The notes: a model not told the origin generated them from the letters alone. Counted from the stretch's first letter, positions 50,080 through 64,000 are shown. The stretch: DNA of 64,000 nt from Cruorifilaria tuberocauda (GCA_013365365.1 JABVXU010000022.1:62001-126000); one strand, 5' to 3'. Translations and numbers: made by a program.

Positions 50080-53000
50080 GAAAAAGTGTAACCGTTGAAT
50101 CACTTCAAAAAATTGTATATTTTCCTTGTCAGAAAAGCCAATGGGAAAATCCTTTAAGTCACTGAGAATAGCTTATTAGAGGCACTCAGTTAAAAAATTG
50201 GTTAAGTGGAACAGGCAACGGAATATTAACTTTATTTGAGGACATTTCATTTCAGGGGCATGGAAGAAGTGACAATTTGCTCGAGTTAATTCTATTTCGT
50301 ATATCTATTTATCAGATAGCAAGCTTATGTGGTTCAGTATTCTTCATCTTTTTCTTTTTTTCCGTTTGACCAAACAGATAATTTCCTTTCCGATTAAATT
50401 AACGGTCATTCGAAATTCATTTTCTCTCCTTTTTGCCTGTCTATTAAATTTGGGATGAGTTTGCCAATGTTCTATTTTTTGAAGCTTTCTTGTATTTCCT
50501 TCCATAACTCGTGGTTGAGTTTTTTTCGGAAAAAATTTTCATGCAGAAATTTTGTTTAATGAATGTTTGCGCATATAGTTGATAGTATGCTTATTGAGGA
50601 AATCCGTATAATAAAGCTCAAATAATTACTGATCAGTGTTCCATTGCTTTTTAAGCATATTTAATGGAATACAGATGATAAGTTATTATCTCTCTCATAC
50701 TTCTCTCACAGAAAATTTCCTGTTATCAGAAACCACGTCTTATAATCTCTTTAACTCTAATATCTGGTTGATTCATTATAAGTTTAAATATCTAAAAGTA
50801 TTTCATAAAAAGTCTTAAAAAGTATCTTAAAAGATACTTTTTTTAAGTGTAAGGAATTCTTTGTTGAATTTTGTTTGGTTTGACTAGATTGTTTGGGTTG
50901 GTTTTTGAGAATAAGGATTGATTTCGCGGAAGATCAGTTGAATAATTGATGATTGAATATTCTTGAGCTGCTCCTGTTCAGATAAGGATTTATTAACCTT
51001 TATTAAGGAGTTTTGATAACGATTTGTATTGATACAATCCGGAAGGTACGATGAATTGAATAATGAGTGAGAATTAGTGATGATAAAATAAAACTTAATT
51101 TTAAAACATTATTAAGATGTCAAAAACCAAATTGAATAATATTTCCAATATCCAATTGTAATGATAAGATATCAAGTAAACAAGAAGTCTACTGTTTAGG
51201 TTTTTTGTAAATTTAAGATTTCAATTTGATTACAAACTCACAATTCTATTTTGTAAAAAAGATTATAATTATTAAACTGATAATTTTCTTAAAAAGATCT
51301 CTACAATATAATTTTCACAAAATGCTTTTAACTTATAAGAAAATGTGTCTTGAGAATACTTGGAGGATTTTGACAGTTAGCCGTTAAAGTTTTCAATAAG
51401 CGCATGAATGATTTTCTCCTGATAGATTAGTTGATCGAAATAGTAAAGATTGTTTATTGTTTATTTTTTATTTGAGATGGATGAAATGAAACTCATAGAA
51501 GTAATCATTATGCGAAAAGGACGCAAGTTTCCGAAGGTCTGATTCTTCTCTTTGATGAAGACATTTCACAATAAATTACTTTTTTAATTGGCATTATTCG
51601 GATTGTGAACCATTCAGTGATAATCTGTTGGAAAATTTCGCTATTGCGTAAGTCGTCCACGAGACTGATTATTATTATCCATAACGCATTCATGTGATAA
51701 TGTCAACCAATCCTCTCGAAATTTATTATTGTTAGAATATAGCTCTTAGGCTATAATCTTACAATAATAGATACTGAAAAAAAGAAAATATTTCTCAAAT
51801 TAGAAGTATATTTATTATATAGTTAATCTGTTTAAGACAATTTTTTCAAGAAAAAAAATTTTAAGAGAATGAAATTTTGTTAAAAATGATATGCACAAAA
51901 TAAGAATGGAACTTAAGCAATTGTTAGGAGACACAAAGGGAAAGTAAATAAATTCTCTCTTTTTCGTTTTTTCTTTTTAGAATTTGAGGAAGCCGAAATG
52001 CAATTTTTTAAAAGCATCTCCACTTTCTTTCCCTTCCAGAAAAGGAGAAAATAAACAGGATGCTATTGGATACTTAACCTTCCTTCTCTCTTTAACCGTT
52101 TCAAGATTTCGATTTATCACATCGACTGTAAAAGAATTTTTTTTCCCTGCGAAATGAAATAAATTTTTCTATCACAATATATTTGATCGATTTTTATGCA
52201 AAGCTTTTCCTTTTTTGAATAAGGGAATATTAGTCATCATTCTTTTTCTTCAAACAGATGAAAGAATTTTTTGGTTAGGCAAACTTGAAATTGGATTATT
52301 TTTCTAATTTATGATATCTTGTCAAATTTTGTGGACAGGAGTGGACGGATAAGTGAGCAAACGATCGGAGCAACGATTTAAATTTTGCTAATTCAATACT
52401 GATTGTTCATCTTTCTTACCATGCTTTTTGAAGCTTTTGGCATAAAAGTTTCTTAATGATCTTCGAGTCTTTTTCAGAAAAAAGTAGCAAGCCAAGTATT
52501 ACACGAAATATTTGAAGAGAAAATGATATTAATTAAAAGAAAAAATTACTTTGTCAAAATTCCGAAAATATCTTCAGCTCTTCAAAACAAATTTTTTCTT
52601 TTCTCGCTTTTTTATTATTGAAAAGTGCACTTAGATTATTTTCGAAACCTTTCAGCGAGTAATATGAGAAGATAGCTTTGTATATCAAAAAGAAGAACTA
52701 TTATCCACTTCTTTTTTACTAATTTACTAATAAAAATGATAAAAATGATTCCAAACTTATTTTTCAAAAAAGTTAAGTTAATTGTATATCCTATATATTT
52801 TGTTAATTGTATATTTTATTGTGCAAGAAAGAAAAACATTGTTTTCTAAATGCAACGAGTTTAGGATTTAGAAAACGTTTCTTATTTTTTGATGTTCCTA
52901 ATTAGTGATTTTTTTTGATTACTGATTTGAAAATGGATGTATACTAAAAATATAGTAAAAAAGCTATTGGGAATCGTCTTGACAAATAAACAATCAATGA

Positions 53001-53662
53001 AAGTTTTCTGATAATCATAAATATCTTTGATTTGTTAAAATTAAGATTGATTATTCTTGCTTTTTTCTTTGCTCAAATTTATTGATTTAAATTTAAAAAC
53101 TCAGAATATTTGTTTTGTTGTTAGTAAAATATAATTAGTACATACCTCTCACTGAATTCTAACTCATCATTACTATTAATTATTATTATTAATAATACAC
53201 TGAGAAAAATAAATTTTAACAAAGACTGGCTTAAACTATAAAATTTCAGGAGCGGTAATTTCTAATACATTATAGATTTAATTCAATGATGGATAGTTTC
53301 GTTTAGAGTCTGTTAAGATGAGATGAAATATCTGATAAATATTCGATACGAAAATCTTATCATGAACTTTGTCAGATAAGAATTTTGTATTTGGTTCTCA
53401 ATTTTCATCAACTTACATTTGAAATACCGATTATTATTATTATTTCCAGATTATTACTTGTTCGAATCTATCAGTATTCAAAATATTCATATATTATAGT
53501 TTAGTATAAGAAGTTTGCAGATTTCAAGTTTCGAAATCAACGACAGCATCAGTTTCCCATTCTCAATAGAAAAGATGGCATTTGATTTAAATGGCATGAT
53601 GATTAATTTGCCAAAAGCACTTTTATGATGAATTGCTCATCGAGCATAAGCTTTCTTTTAAA
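50080..53662. other. Intergenic, no gene supported
   Basis: AT-rich sequence between the Ser-rich protein gene and the channel gene. Only short chance ORFs occur, and no exon chain or conserved motif was found. It presumably contains the channel promoter, but no element can be named. Confidence 0.5.
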
Positions 53663-56600
53663 ATGTTAACCTTTTGGAAATTATTAACAGCGCGGCACAT
53701 AATTATTCGTCCAATACTACTTATGTTAATTGTGACATTAGCGACGACTGATATTTCATGGGCCCGAAAGCAAAAACGAAAACCTTGGTGAGCATTTCAA
53801 ATATATGCAATCAACTGAGTAGTCACTAATTGGCTGTAATATTTGAACTTAATTAATAAACTGAATTGATTCAAATTCCTTTACTCATTTTATCGTTATT
53901 CTTCAGCAAACGAATGGCTTTCAATAGACATACAACAAATTACCACTCGTGGAAGGAACAGATGACCGTTTGTGAATTACTTGATAATTATGACCCTGCC
54001 GTACGACCTTCTGGAAGAATAACTACTAATGATCAAAGTAAACGTCTTATTTACTATATCAAGTGAACTTTTTTATAATTGCTTCTACTGAAAATTTGAG
54101 ATTACAGAGGAAAAATTAGAATGAATTCCAGAAGGACCAGTAATTGTATGGGCAAGTCTCGAAATTCGTTCTATCGGCGCAATTAGCGAACGAAATATGG
54201 TAATCCTTCACTTTAAATAACTTCATTCGAATTATTTAAAATATCAAATTAGTATTATAACATTAGAATCTATCTGCTAGTACGTATACGCCCAGATTAT
54301 AGATTATAGCTGATATTCGTCTGCCAATTAACCCTTTCCCTGTCAAACAGATCAAATATCAAAAATATATTTTTTTTGTAGGAGTTTGTTGCACAATTTC
54401 GTTTTCAACAAGAATGGTTTGATGATCGACTTCGATACACCGAACATAATGATTTCCGTAACTTTGACTTCATTCACGTCGCTCATGATCAAAAACTCTG
54501 GCTTCCTGATACTTTTTTCCAGAATGAACGAAACGGATGGTATCATATGTTGGATCAGGTTATAATCTATTGATAAAATATCAACTTATGCCCCTTTTAT
54601 CTTTTAATAAATTTAGTTTAGAGCAAATTACATTGTGTTATTTCATTTCTCATTTCATCCAATAACATTAACTCTTTGTTAATTTAAGAATTTCAAAAAT
54701 ATTATTTCCAGGAGAACAAATTTATCAAATTACGCTCTGATGGAAAAGTTATTTACAATCGCAGGTTATCAGATTATTATTTCCAAATAAAATTGTCACT
54801 GTTTGTTAAAGAATGAAATTATTTGAAAACTTTTAAAATGAATGGATTTCAGGTTAACGCTAATACTAGCGTGTCAAATGAATCTGATTCGATATCCTAT
54901 GGATATTCAAGAGTGCCTTATCGATTTCGCCAGTTGTAAGTACTCTGATAAGAAAAGAGGAAGACTGCTTAATATTTCTTTCTATTTTCTCTCTTTTCAT
55001 CTCTCTCTCTCGTTTTTCTCTTCTTCTCTTTCCTATTCCTGAAAGATCACCGATAAAATATTTTGCAGACGCGTATACAACAAGTGATATCATCTACAAA
55101 TGGGACCGTACAGCAATAACAATAGATAAAGATGCCAATAATGCTTTGCCGAATTTCCGAATCAGTGCCTTTGAAAACAAATCCTGTGATAGTACCACGA
55201 ATACAGGTAATTTGTATCATCTTCATCATTCTTCATTTGTTAAATGCACCGTAGTGGAATGACATTTTAACAGATAGTAACGTGTTCACTTCGACTTCTG
55301 TTTTTTCATTTGATAAGTGATATGTATTCGTATTTGTTTGTATATATAATTTTTTTGACTTCCATGAATTACTTCCACATCTTCAACATTTATCTTTCTT
55401 AATCACCTGGCTATACACTCATGGAATAGTTAAATATTTCATAAAATTAGCAATATTTGACAATGAAAATTTATGGCTAAGTTGATAACCCAAGTTTCAA
55501 ATTGAAACTTCTAAACCAATTTCATTTTCAGGAACGTATAGCTGTCTTCGGGTGGAACTTAGGCTGAGTCGTGTTTTCTCATTCTTTCTTCTACAACTTT
55601 ACATCCCATCAACAATGTTGGTTGGAGTATCTTGGGTATCATACTGGATTGATTGGAAGAGCACCGCCGCACGTGTACCTCTCGCAATTGTCACGCTATT
55701 GACGATGATCACCCAATCACACGGTTTCATCTCATTTCCTCCTCATTCAACTTATACTTCTTAAGCAGAATTATTCATTCAACTAAAATTTATTTAATCG
55801 AAGAAGAATTCATTGCTTTTTCTGTAATAGAAAAAAGCTAAAAATACTGAATTATTTATGAGAAGTCTTTCGCTCCACGCTTATTTTTGATAATAGCTGT
55901 TAAATATAAGGCTTTTTCTTCATTTAAAGGCCAGACTTGTATAACGTTATTAGGAGTGTAAGTTGCTGAAAGAGATCATCGCTTAAATAAAGCTACTTTT
56001 TATTAAAAGCAGAACAAAATAATTATTACAGTACTGTTCGTTAAGTTTAAATAAAATTTAGAGTGTTTCATCCAAAAACAAATGAAATGCGATATGTTTA
56101 AATCTTTCTATTAATAGAAATTGTAGTGAAATGCCAAAATATAAGCAAAAAATTTGCTGATTTTATATGTAGATCAAAAAACAATCATTTAAACAGCATA
56201 TAAAAGTTTTTTCAGTTCATAACTGCAAACATAAGAGAGGTAAACAAGTGGAATAAAATAACTTGATGTTTATGAAATGTTGGAATGAAAAGTAGTAGTT
56301 CCAATTTATTAAAAATTTAAAGTAACGAAGGAAAACAATCATTATACTCTTTTTCCAGCAGTTAACTCTAATCTACCTCCTGTGAGTTACAGCAAGGCTA
56401 TCGATATATGGATTGGAGCTTGTGTTGGTTCGTCTTCAAATTTTTCACCTTTTCAACTTTTCATATCAAATTAAGGCTATTTAAACTCAGTGATAATGGA
56501 TTTTAATGAAATTTCAGTATTTATATTTGCATCATTGATCGAATATGCAATTGTGAATTATGTGGGAATTTTCGAGCGTCGGTATCAAATTTACACTATT

Positions 56601-58158
56601 TCGAATATTTTAAAATAGCATTTCCTAATCTGATCTATTATTTAAAGCAATGGAAATTGCACTGATCGTTTTACCAAATACATTTTAGCCTATTCAGATA
56701 ATCACATCTTATAACATTCTTTCTTTTAAAGTAAAAATCAATGAAAATTCAAGATTTTGCTTTAAAATTGAAGTGAAGCGTAAAAGATGAAGTCTCAAGA
56801 ATTTTGAGATCATTTTACAAAATTTGCTATAGAAATATATTTTTCTCTTTTTATTACTCTTCTCTTTATCCAGGAACTTTATTTAACTGATTCTAATATT
56901 AAAAATTTAGCAATTTGATGATCAGATAATGATTCGGAATGAGAAATATTAGAATTTTAGAACTAAAAGCTAGTCAATTTTCCAATTCCATTTTTCGAAA
57001 TGTTACCAACTCTTTCTTTGAATTTTGGCATGATTTTTGAACACTTTTAGATTTAATCTAATTTTCATCATTTAGTGAAGTGCGAACGGTGGCATCCAAT
57101 CAGACACGTCTCACTGATGTTATCGAGAATGGTATTTTATTCAATCCTGTCGAACGTATTGCCAATTCACCCATTTCCTATTTAGACAGTTCCGAGAAGG
57201 TTATTGTTTTCTTTCTACAATTCAAGTTTTCTTCAAATTTTTTACTCTCTTTACCAACACATAGTAAATTGTTGTTACATTCATTCTTTCTCTAACTGTA
57301 ACTATCGATTCATTTTCAATCAATTAAATTTAAGAATTTATTACGATGCAGACGGAAACAGAGTTTTGAAGAAATGAAGCACGGATTAACTGATTTCAAT
57401 CCACAGCAAATGGTGCGCAGTCCGGAACCTATTTGGACATTTCAGGTTCGTCCCAAACTAACAGTCCTGCATAATTTATGAGTAAAACTTTATTGAATGA
57501 AATTAAAAGCGAAAGAACTGAACTGTTAGAACAAAAATTTTGCATTCTAAATTCCTAAAAGACAAAAAACTTGAAATCTTTAGAAGGATAAGTTAAAAAG
57601 TAACATACAGAGTTTCAAAATCTCAAAGATATAAAATTCCTGGTTTTTTTGTAGGATGTATCAGATCTGATGTACATTGGACAAAAAAAACGCATTGAAT
57701 TTATACGATGGTGCAATTTATTATCTTCTCGCGAACGAGCAGAAAGAATTGATATAATGGCCAGGTGTTGTGCTTCATTCATTTAATCGATTGATAATTT
57801 GTTAGATTTTTAAAAGTTAATTCAAGCATACGGTGTAAAAAATGTATTTTAAGCATGTATTTAATAGAAGGTAATAATATATTAATGATACTGAGATTAT
57901 CTAACGTACATTTTTAAATTCAAATAATCACTTCTCGTATATTCCCAATTAATTGCAATTCTGATATGCTTGTGTAATTAATTATTTTTATTTTCTTTAA
58001 ATATATTATTCTTTTTAATAGGATCAATGTTTAGTAGCATTTAATATATGTACATAATGTACTTTATTTCATTTCATTTCAGGTTAATTTTTCCCGCAGC
58101 ATTTATCCTGTTCAATTTTGCATATTGGAGCATATATTTGGGTGAAATGGAAAAGTAA
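53663..58158 (+). CDS. Cys-loop ligand-gated anion channel subunit (GluCl/GABA/Gly group)
   Basis: Fourteen exons join in phase to 497 residues: 53663-53787, 53907-54037, 54132-54199, 54382-54558, 54712-54764, 54853-54935, 55069-55206, 55532-55723, 56359-56427, 56518-56581, 57076-57199, 57362-57445, 57655-57764, 58083-58158. An N-terminal hydrophobic signal peptide leads into the ligand-binding domain ([25 protein letters not shown]). The signature Cys-loop is C192-C206 with 13 residues between. A second pair, C252-C263, is typical of glutamate-, glycine- and histamine-gated chloride channels. TM1 contains [19 protein letters not shown]2 is [20 protein letters not shown], whose AAR at the cytoplasmic end predicts anion selectivity. 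TM3 follows [15 protein letters not shown], and TM4 is [20 protein letters not shown] before the short tail GEMEK. The ligand cannot be read from sequence. Confidence 0.9.
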
Positions 58159-61100
58159 AGAAATGTGCGAAAGTCATTACTGATATGAATGAAATGATAT
58201 ATTTCAACGTTAAAAGATTTGGAACTACAGCATTTCCATGCAGAAGAATCTCATTTAATATATCAAAATAGATGAATTTTAATTTATTAAAAACAGAATT
58301 CGTTATGGATTTATCAACAAAAGTATCAAACACTGAGCATTTGCTTTAATCTACAGATTATCGTTGATAGCATATGAAGCAAGTGGGTCAGATCGATGAA
58401 TTGTGAAATGTCAAAATAAAACAGATAGCAACAACAAGACGCAGTGAATTATCGGAACTGAAATATAAATTTCGTTTTGTTTTTCATTTATGGAATTTTT
58501 TGTGACAAATGATAAGCTCTCATAGTTATATTTAATGCTATGAATATTATAGTAAAATATATTTTTCGATTGCAAAATGGTTTCAAAAAGGTTATGATTT
58601 TGATTATAATAAGAAGAATATATAACCCAGCTGAGCAATAACTGCAAAATACATTTGAGTAGTACTAATTAGAGTGTTTATTTGCAATGAAATGACATGT
58701 TACATTGGAGAGGAAAAAATAGAAATGTATAGAATGTTAAGATAAATTATGTTCATAAGAACTTGTTGGGGTGAGAAACTTGATTTAAGCCTTCTAAATC
58801 TGATCTATATGATATATTAAAATTGCTTTCATTGATGATTTAACTCGGTTCTCGCTCAAATATACTTCATGCTGGAGAGGTGTTTAAAATGATTCATTTT
58901 TTAATATAAATAATAATTTCTGTTTTCACAGTTTTTTTAAATCAATTATTTGAAAGAATATTGTTGATCAATTTTTTGAAGATATTTTGCTTTGTTCGGT
59001 TAGGATCATTGGATATTTGCAATTGTTATAAAATATTTCTGATTTGCAAAAAACATAATTAAATTTTCCTTTCAAAATATTCAAATGATAGGCAATTTTA
59101 TGATTTAAAATAATTCATTCTTCATTGTAAATAATGATCCCTGCTTACCTGAAAAATTAATTAATAAATGTTTTAAAAATGGAAAAAAAACTTTCGAAAA
59201 TATAAGCACTAAACGCTTTCAAGCATTATAATACCTTTACAGTATCAATTAAAAAGATGATTTGCAATATATTTGCTCATTTCATCAACTCAGACTTTGC
59301 TGCTTCTTATATAGCAAGAAAAAGTAGCTGCTTCGTATTGCGATTTATTAGCTTATCTAGCAAAGATGATTTTGGAAATTGTTAAATGATTTGTTGAAAT
59401 GAATCACTTTAATATATGTTGTCACAATATTTAACAACGGTACCCACTACTGCAAACAGAAAAAATATCAAATTCTTTATCGACAATTAATATTTTCCAG
59501 TGCTACATGAAAATTAATTACTGGATTTATGATAGAATTTTGCAAGAGAAGGAAAATTTTATTATGCTTCTTAAAAAGAATATTTGTTCAATGAGTTCAA
59601 CTGATAAATGATAATTAAAGCATCCATTATGTGTATCGTAAAACTGATTTTTTGCTAATAATCTCTATTTTATTAATAACAGAAAGTTAGAAATTGTTGT
59701 TGCATTAATTATCAAAGCAATAATTTATCATAAAAAAGATAATGAAAAGATGAACAAATGTGGAAAAGGGAAAAATTAGTTCACGCATGTTTCTTTCTTA
59801 ATTGTCATTCTTAGATGAAATATTCCTACTTAATTATTTTTTCCACATGCTTCTTTGCTTAGAAAAGTTTTTAACGAATAGCTTTTAAGCACCAACCAAG
59901 TCAACCGCGCATGATAGAAATAGTATGCGCAATGATAACTTTGTCACCATATTTCCAGCATTTTGCTTATTTGTTAAATTTATGTGTATGAACTGAAATT
60001 GCATTTCTTCTCTTTCGAATAATAATAATTTGAAAAGCATTTTAGTACGTTTAGTTATCTTAAAACAAAAACCGTTTAATTAAACTTTTGTTATTTGAAA
60101 TTGCTTGCTTAAAGAATATCTAAAGAAAAATGATTATCAGTTAATTAATTACACTCTTCTCTGAATTATTATCATAAAATTAAAGGAAAATTTGATGAAG
60201 GCCAGTGTAAAGTTTGCCTAATGCTATTATACTAAATGTATTCAAATGTTTGATTTTTTAATGTCCCACAGAGCATCGTTTCACATTTAAAAATTATTGT
60301 CATTTAAAACCTGTTTAATATACATTTATATAATTCATATTTAAAACACAACGATAAATTGGCGAACAACTATTTGTTCGTAAATTTAGATTTTTTAGGA
60401 AGTATTGTAAAAAAAAAAAGAACTTTTCTAGACAAAAACAAATGGCACATATCCGATATTATGCGACATTGTTTGTTATTACCAAAAATTTCAAATAAAA
60501 AAACTTCTGTTTTTCTCATTCGAAAATGAAAATCCGTTTTGCAGCATCTAATGTAATGTCGGATGAAAAATACAAAATTATCCGTTCTTCCCATTAAAGT
60601 ACAGTAAATGTCCAGCACCAAACATTTGTTTATAATGAACAATAAGTAAGAAAATGAGATTGAAATAGTTTAAATTTATTGAAAAAACATGCATTTTGTC
60701 AGGTAAGTTTTTATTTACAGTTTGCAGGTAAAATAGAAAATTGCAGTAAAATAGGAAAAATTAATCTAGAATATCATTTATTTGCATTCTATAAGAATGT
60801 TTCTGTGACTTCGACATATATCTGAAATAGAATTTCTATTTTACAATAACTGAACCAAATTTAATCACTAATTCCAATTTCTTTCTGGAGAACATATTTC
60901 TAACTCTTTAATTGAGTAGAATCATTTCATAACTGTGAGGTTTCATTGCTATCGTATAGGTGCAACGAATTATCTCTAACTTTCAAATGCAAATGAATGA
61001 AAGTTACTAATTCATCGCAAGGATTAGAGAATAAATTCAATAATTTTGTTTTTATCATGCAATTATTTAAGAATAATTTTTTTCAATAGATTTAATCTTT

Positions 61101-63200
61101 GATCTTATAATTTGCATTTTTTTATTAACCGATTGATCAAAATAACTAATAGTGATTTAATAGTCTACGGTAGCTATTAGGATGATAATTGAATTCAAAG
61201 ATAGCCGGTATATCAAAGAGTCTATGCTTAACAAAAAAAATTCCTTCGATGATATCTGGAAACATTGTTGCTTCACTACAATCGCTAATTAAACATATTA
61301 CTAATTAAAGATTAATAATATAAATAATTGCTGTTATTTACACATAATTACTCAATATAAAATAATACAAGTTCACTTATCAATCTGTTTCTTTTTTCTT
61401 TATTTATTTATTCATGCTTTGCCAATCCAAAACACAAGAAAAAATGTAATTATTTATCTGGTCCTTTGTGATTTCCCCTTAATTTTTCCCCTCATTCAAA
61501 GTGGCATATGGCTGAAAAGCTGAAAGATGAGGGAAGAGTTTGTTAAAAACGAATGTAATTGTGATCGTAAATTTCTTCACAGTCTGTTAGAATTTTATGA
61601 GCTTTTAGTTAGCAAATAAATCATTTTAAGTCTACAAGCAATCAGAAATAACATTTAGCAATTGCTAATTTAGTCACTCAATGAAGTAAACGACAAGTTT
61701 AGTTTTTAAAGGTTGAGTTAAGCCGGAGGAAGTAGAGAGTGGAGGTGGAATAATTTAATATGAGTATTAGTATTAACTGTGATTTCATTTATCTACTTAA
61801 TTTTTAAGGCTTCAGTCTACAAAAAATTAATTTTAAATCATTTTGTTATGAGTCAAATATTAATAGTTACTAATTATCCAAGTTAGAATCTTATGTTTTA
61901 TGCAGACACTTCACCAAGTTAGTAAAATTAAAACTGTCTTTTCAACTTTGTTTCTGAAAAGCGAAATCAAAATCTTCAAAGAAAGAATTCACATAACAGT
62001 GAGTTAATTCTTTCGGTTTTAAATAGTGAGATTTTTTTACTGGCGTAGAACAATGCTAAGAATTAAGTTGTTTTTTTTTCGAATTTGAGAAGTCAGGCCG
62101 TCTACTTCCGATCTGCATTTCTTAGTTTCAAATTTACTATATTAACTTTTGTATAACTTACTGTACAGAACGATATGATATAATCAATATCAATAATAAG
62201 ACTTCAAAAACAGTAGGAACGAATTAGAAAAAGAGAGGATGAATGAAATAAAAATAAATGGCAATTACAATAATTTATGAAAGTTTACGACTATTAATTA
62301 CTCCCTTTCTCAATCGATCAAACACATACTTGACATTTAGTGTTATAAATTTCTTTTCTTATTTTTCTAATTTTTTTCTTTCTTTTAGAAATCTAATTTG
62401 CCATGTTAAATGGGGCGAGAGGAGCTGGAAGTCATTAAAAAGTCGGTGCATGCAATCGCTTTCTCTTTCGAATCTGTCGAAAGAAAATTTTTTTGATAAG
62501 ATCATTAAGAAATGATCAAGAAAAGTGTTGGATAAAGAGGAAAGTTTTTTTGATATGAAAATTTTTTAATTTTACCTGAGATTTTTGTCTCTCCTATAAT
62601 AATAGAACCGATCCATTCACTTTCAGATGCATTAATTATTTCAGCGCTTGGGATTTAATGAATGATAGAAAGATGATGCACAGAGTAATAAAAAATATGG
62701 AATATAACAGCATTTGAGTTATATAAAATTATTCAATTATAAAATAAATCTGTATCACATTAATCAGAACGTTGAACATCAGAATGTTGGAACAATTCTC
62801 GCACCAATCAATGAAGTCTAAAAAATACAAAAATGTGCTTTCTTATCCGGAAAATAGAAAATTAATTATGTTACATTAATTATGTTATGTAATACAGTGA
62901 TGCTGTATCTTCTTTTTGCTGTATGTCAGTAATGAAAAAAATGGATAAACTTTATTAATAAATAATATAATTTATTTTTTGAACGATGGTTACATAATGA
63001 GAGACACCATCGTCACTAACAGCATTTCAAGTATTGTTGTTTATTTTAATAACAAGATAAACGTTTGCTGGGATAAGGAGTGAGGGAAATGAAATATGTA
63101 ACAGACACTTCTTGTTTACAGATCATCAGATATCAAAATATCATTATGATAATTTCATTAAAATGATTTGGCAACTATGTCTAGTAACAGTAATCAAAAG
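58159..63200. other. Long intergenic stretch, no gene supported
   Basis: About 5 kb of very AT-rich sequence after the channel gene. AATAAA at 58415-58420 is the likely channel poly(A) signal. ORFs up to 90 codons (for example 60370-60642 -, 62258-62515 +) have AT-driven composition and no recognisable domain. The stretch could be upstream regulatory DNA or an intron of a gene beyond the right edge. Confidence 0.5.
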
Positions 63201-63264
63201 TTCAAGAAAGGGCGCAGTGGGTTTTATCCTGCCACTCTCTTGCCACTTTCGCCGCCCAGATTAT

Positions 63265-63360
63265 AGCTGATAGTGATGATAGTGATAAACGGTTCCGATA
63301 AAAGTAGACTAGGGTAAAGGCCTCTCAATCAGCTCAATAAAAGGAGGCTGATTGAATGTC
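63265..63360. promoter_or_regulatory. GATA-motif cluster with adjacent hairpin
   Basis: Four GATA motifs lie within 32 bp (63269, 63278, 63284 as TGATAA, and 63297). A 9-bp inverted repeat, TCAATCAGC (63325-63333) with GCTGATTGA (63347-63355), follows. The block is less AT-rich than its surroundings. Clusters of TGATAA are typical of intestinal GATA-factor enhancers in nematodes, so this may be an enhancer or promoter of a neighbouring gene. Function is inferred. Confidence 0.3.
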
Positions 63361-64000
63361 CCAACAGCAGACAAACTCCGGTGCAGTTGTAAAAATTGCC
63401 AATTCCCTACTCCGTCTAATCATGTTACTTTTATTTGTAGTTAAAATCCTTGAAGTATCTCGAAAATAACCATATTCTCATTTGATAAGTGAAGGTACTA
63501 CTGCATATTATAATGATACAACTTTTTACATATTCGTTTTAAATACAAATCTTTAAAAACCTTGTTGAGCTTTCTGTTGCAAAGTATGCAGTTGAATTAT
63601 GGGGTTACAACTTTTTAAATAAATCTCTTGCACCTAAATTTCATTTGGCTTTTATTTTTCAAATTTCGATTCGTAATTTTCCTTTTCTCATTTTAAATAA
63701 TTATATGATTTAATTATTTAATGTTTCATCTATTTTTCTCATGTGTTGAAGCAACTTTGAACTTTTTCGCAAACGGAATTTCTCTTGACTTAAAAAAATA
63801 TCCGAGGTTTTTAAGTTTTTACTATTAAAAGAATATTGGATAATAGAATAATAGAATATAAGTTTTATTAAGGATACTGCCTGAACAATGTTTAAAATGA
63901 GAAATTAAAGGAGTACTGGACATAATTTCTTGATATTTGATATCAGCAGTTAGCAAACCGAGTTCAATTTTTCTGAGAAAAAGAGAGAGTCTATTTTTTC

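Noticed and set aside
49808..50165. Four overlapping ORFs with Cys-Val repeats
   Set aside because: They are products of the GT microsatellite. Only the frame at 49975-50079 continues the multi-exon gene.
53455..53472. TTGTTCGAATCT, resembling a tRNA B box
   Set aside because: No matching A box or cloverleaf could be built around it.
54289..54315. CGCCCAGATTATAG shared with 63252-63265
   Set aside because: Only about 14 bp are shared with no extension, so it is not evidence of a repeat family.
60370..60642. 90-codon minus-strand ORF in the right intergenic region
   Set aside because: No recognisable domain, no splice partners, and composition typical of chance ORFs in AT-rich DNA.

Overview
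The window is eukaryotic and fits a nematode, probably a parasitic (filarial-type) species. The sequence is roughly 70% A+T, and coding exons are short (9 to about 420 nt). Introns are bounded by GT...TTTCAG, and several start codons sit just after a TTTTCAG-like site that would suit spliced-leader trans-splicing. The species is inferred from gene style only. I rebuilt eight well-supported protein genes by joining exons in phase, plus one doubtful gene end at the left edge. Apart from one junction in TRAPPC13, every junction in these eight genes keeps frame. No rRNA, tRNA, CRISPR array or intact transposon was seen.

Layout. 0-1.1 kb: doubtful 3' end of a gene. 3.6-4.7 kb (+): CTR-type copper transporter. 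5.6-8.4 kb (+): TFIIE alpha, with a decayed duplicate of one exon inside an intron. 10.1-11.3 kb (+): NAC beta/BTF3 with an unusual His-Gly tail. 12.8-17.0 kb (+): TRAPPC13, with a 9-nt microexon. 17.9-27.0 kb (-): a 19-exon gene for a ~1147-residue, probably nuclear protein that I do not recognise. 29.6-35.3 kb (-): mitochondrial branched-chain E2 (DBT). 37.2-40.2 kb (+): tandem-PDZ protein. 40.5-41.7 kb (+): divergent GSK3-like kinase, so close behind the PDZ gene that the two may form an operon. 44.6-50.1 kb (+): unrecognised 370-residue Ser-rich protein. 53.7-58.2 kb (+): Cys-loop anion channel subunit of the GluCl/GABA/Gly group. 58.2-64 kb: no gene found, but a GATA-motif cluster lies near the right edge.

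The genes are functionally unrelated (transcription, nascent-chain chaperoning, vesicle tethering, amino-acid catabolism, signalling, neurotransmission), as expected for ordinary nematode autosomal or X sequence. The points most worth a second look are the duplicated TFIIE exon, the TRAPPC13 microexon and its unresolved junction, the channel's atypical pore with a retained avermectin-site glycine, the two unrecognised proteins, the PDZ/kinase pair, and a near-perfect 23-bp hairpin in a DBT intron.
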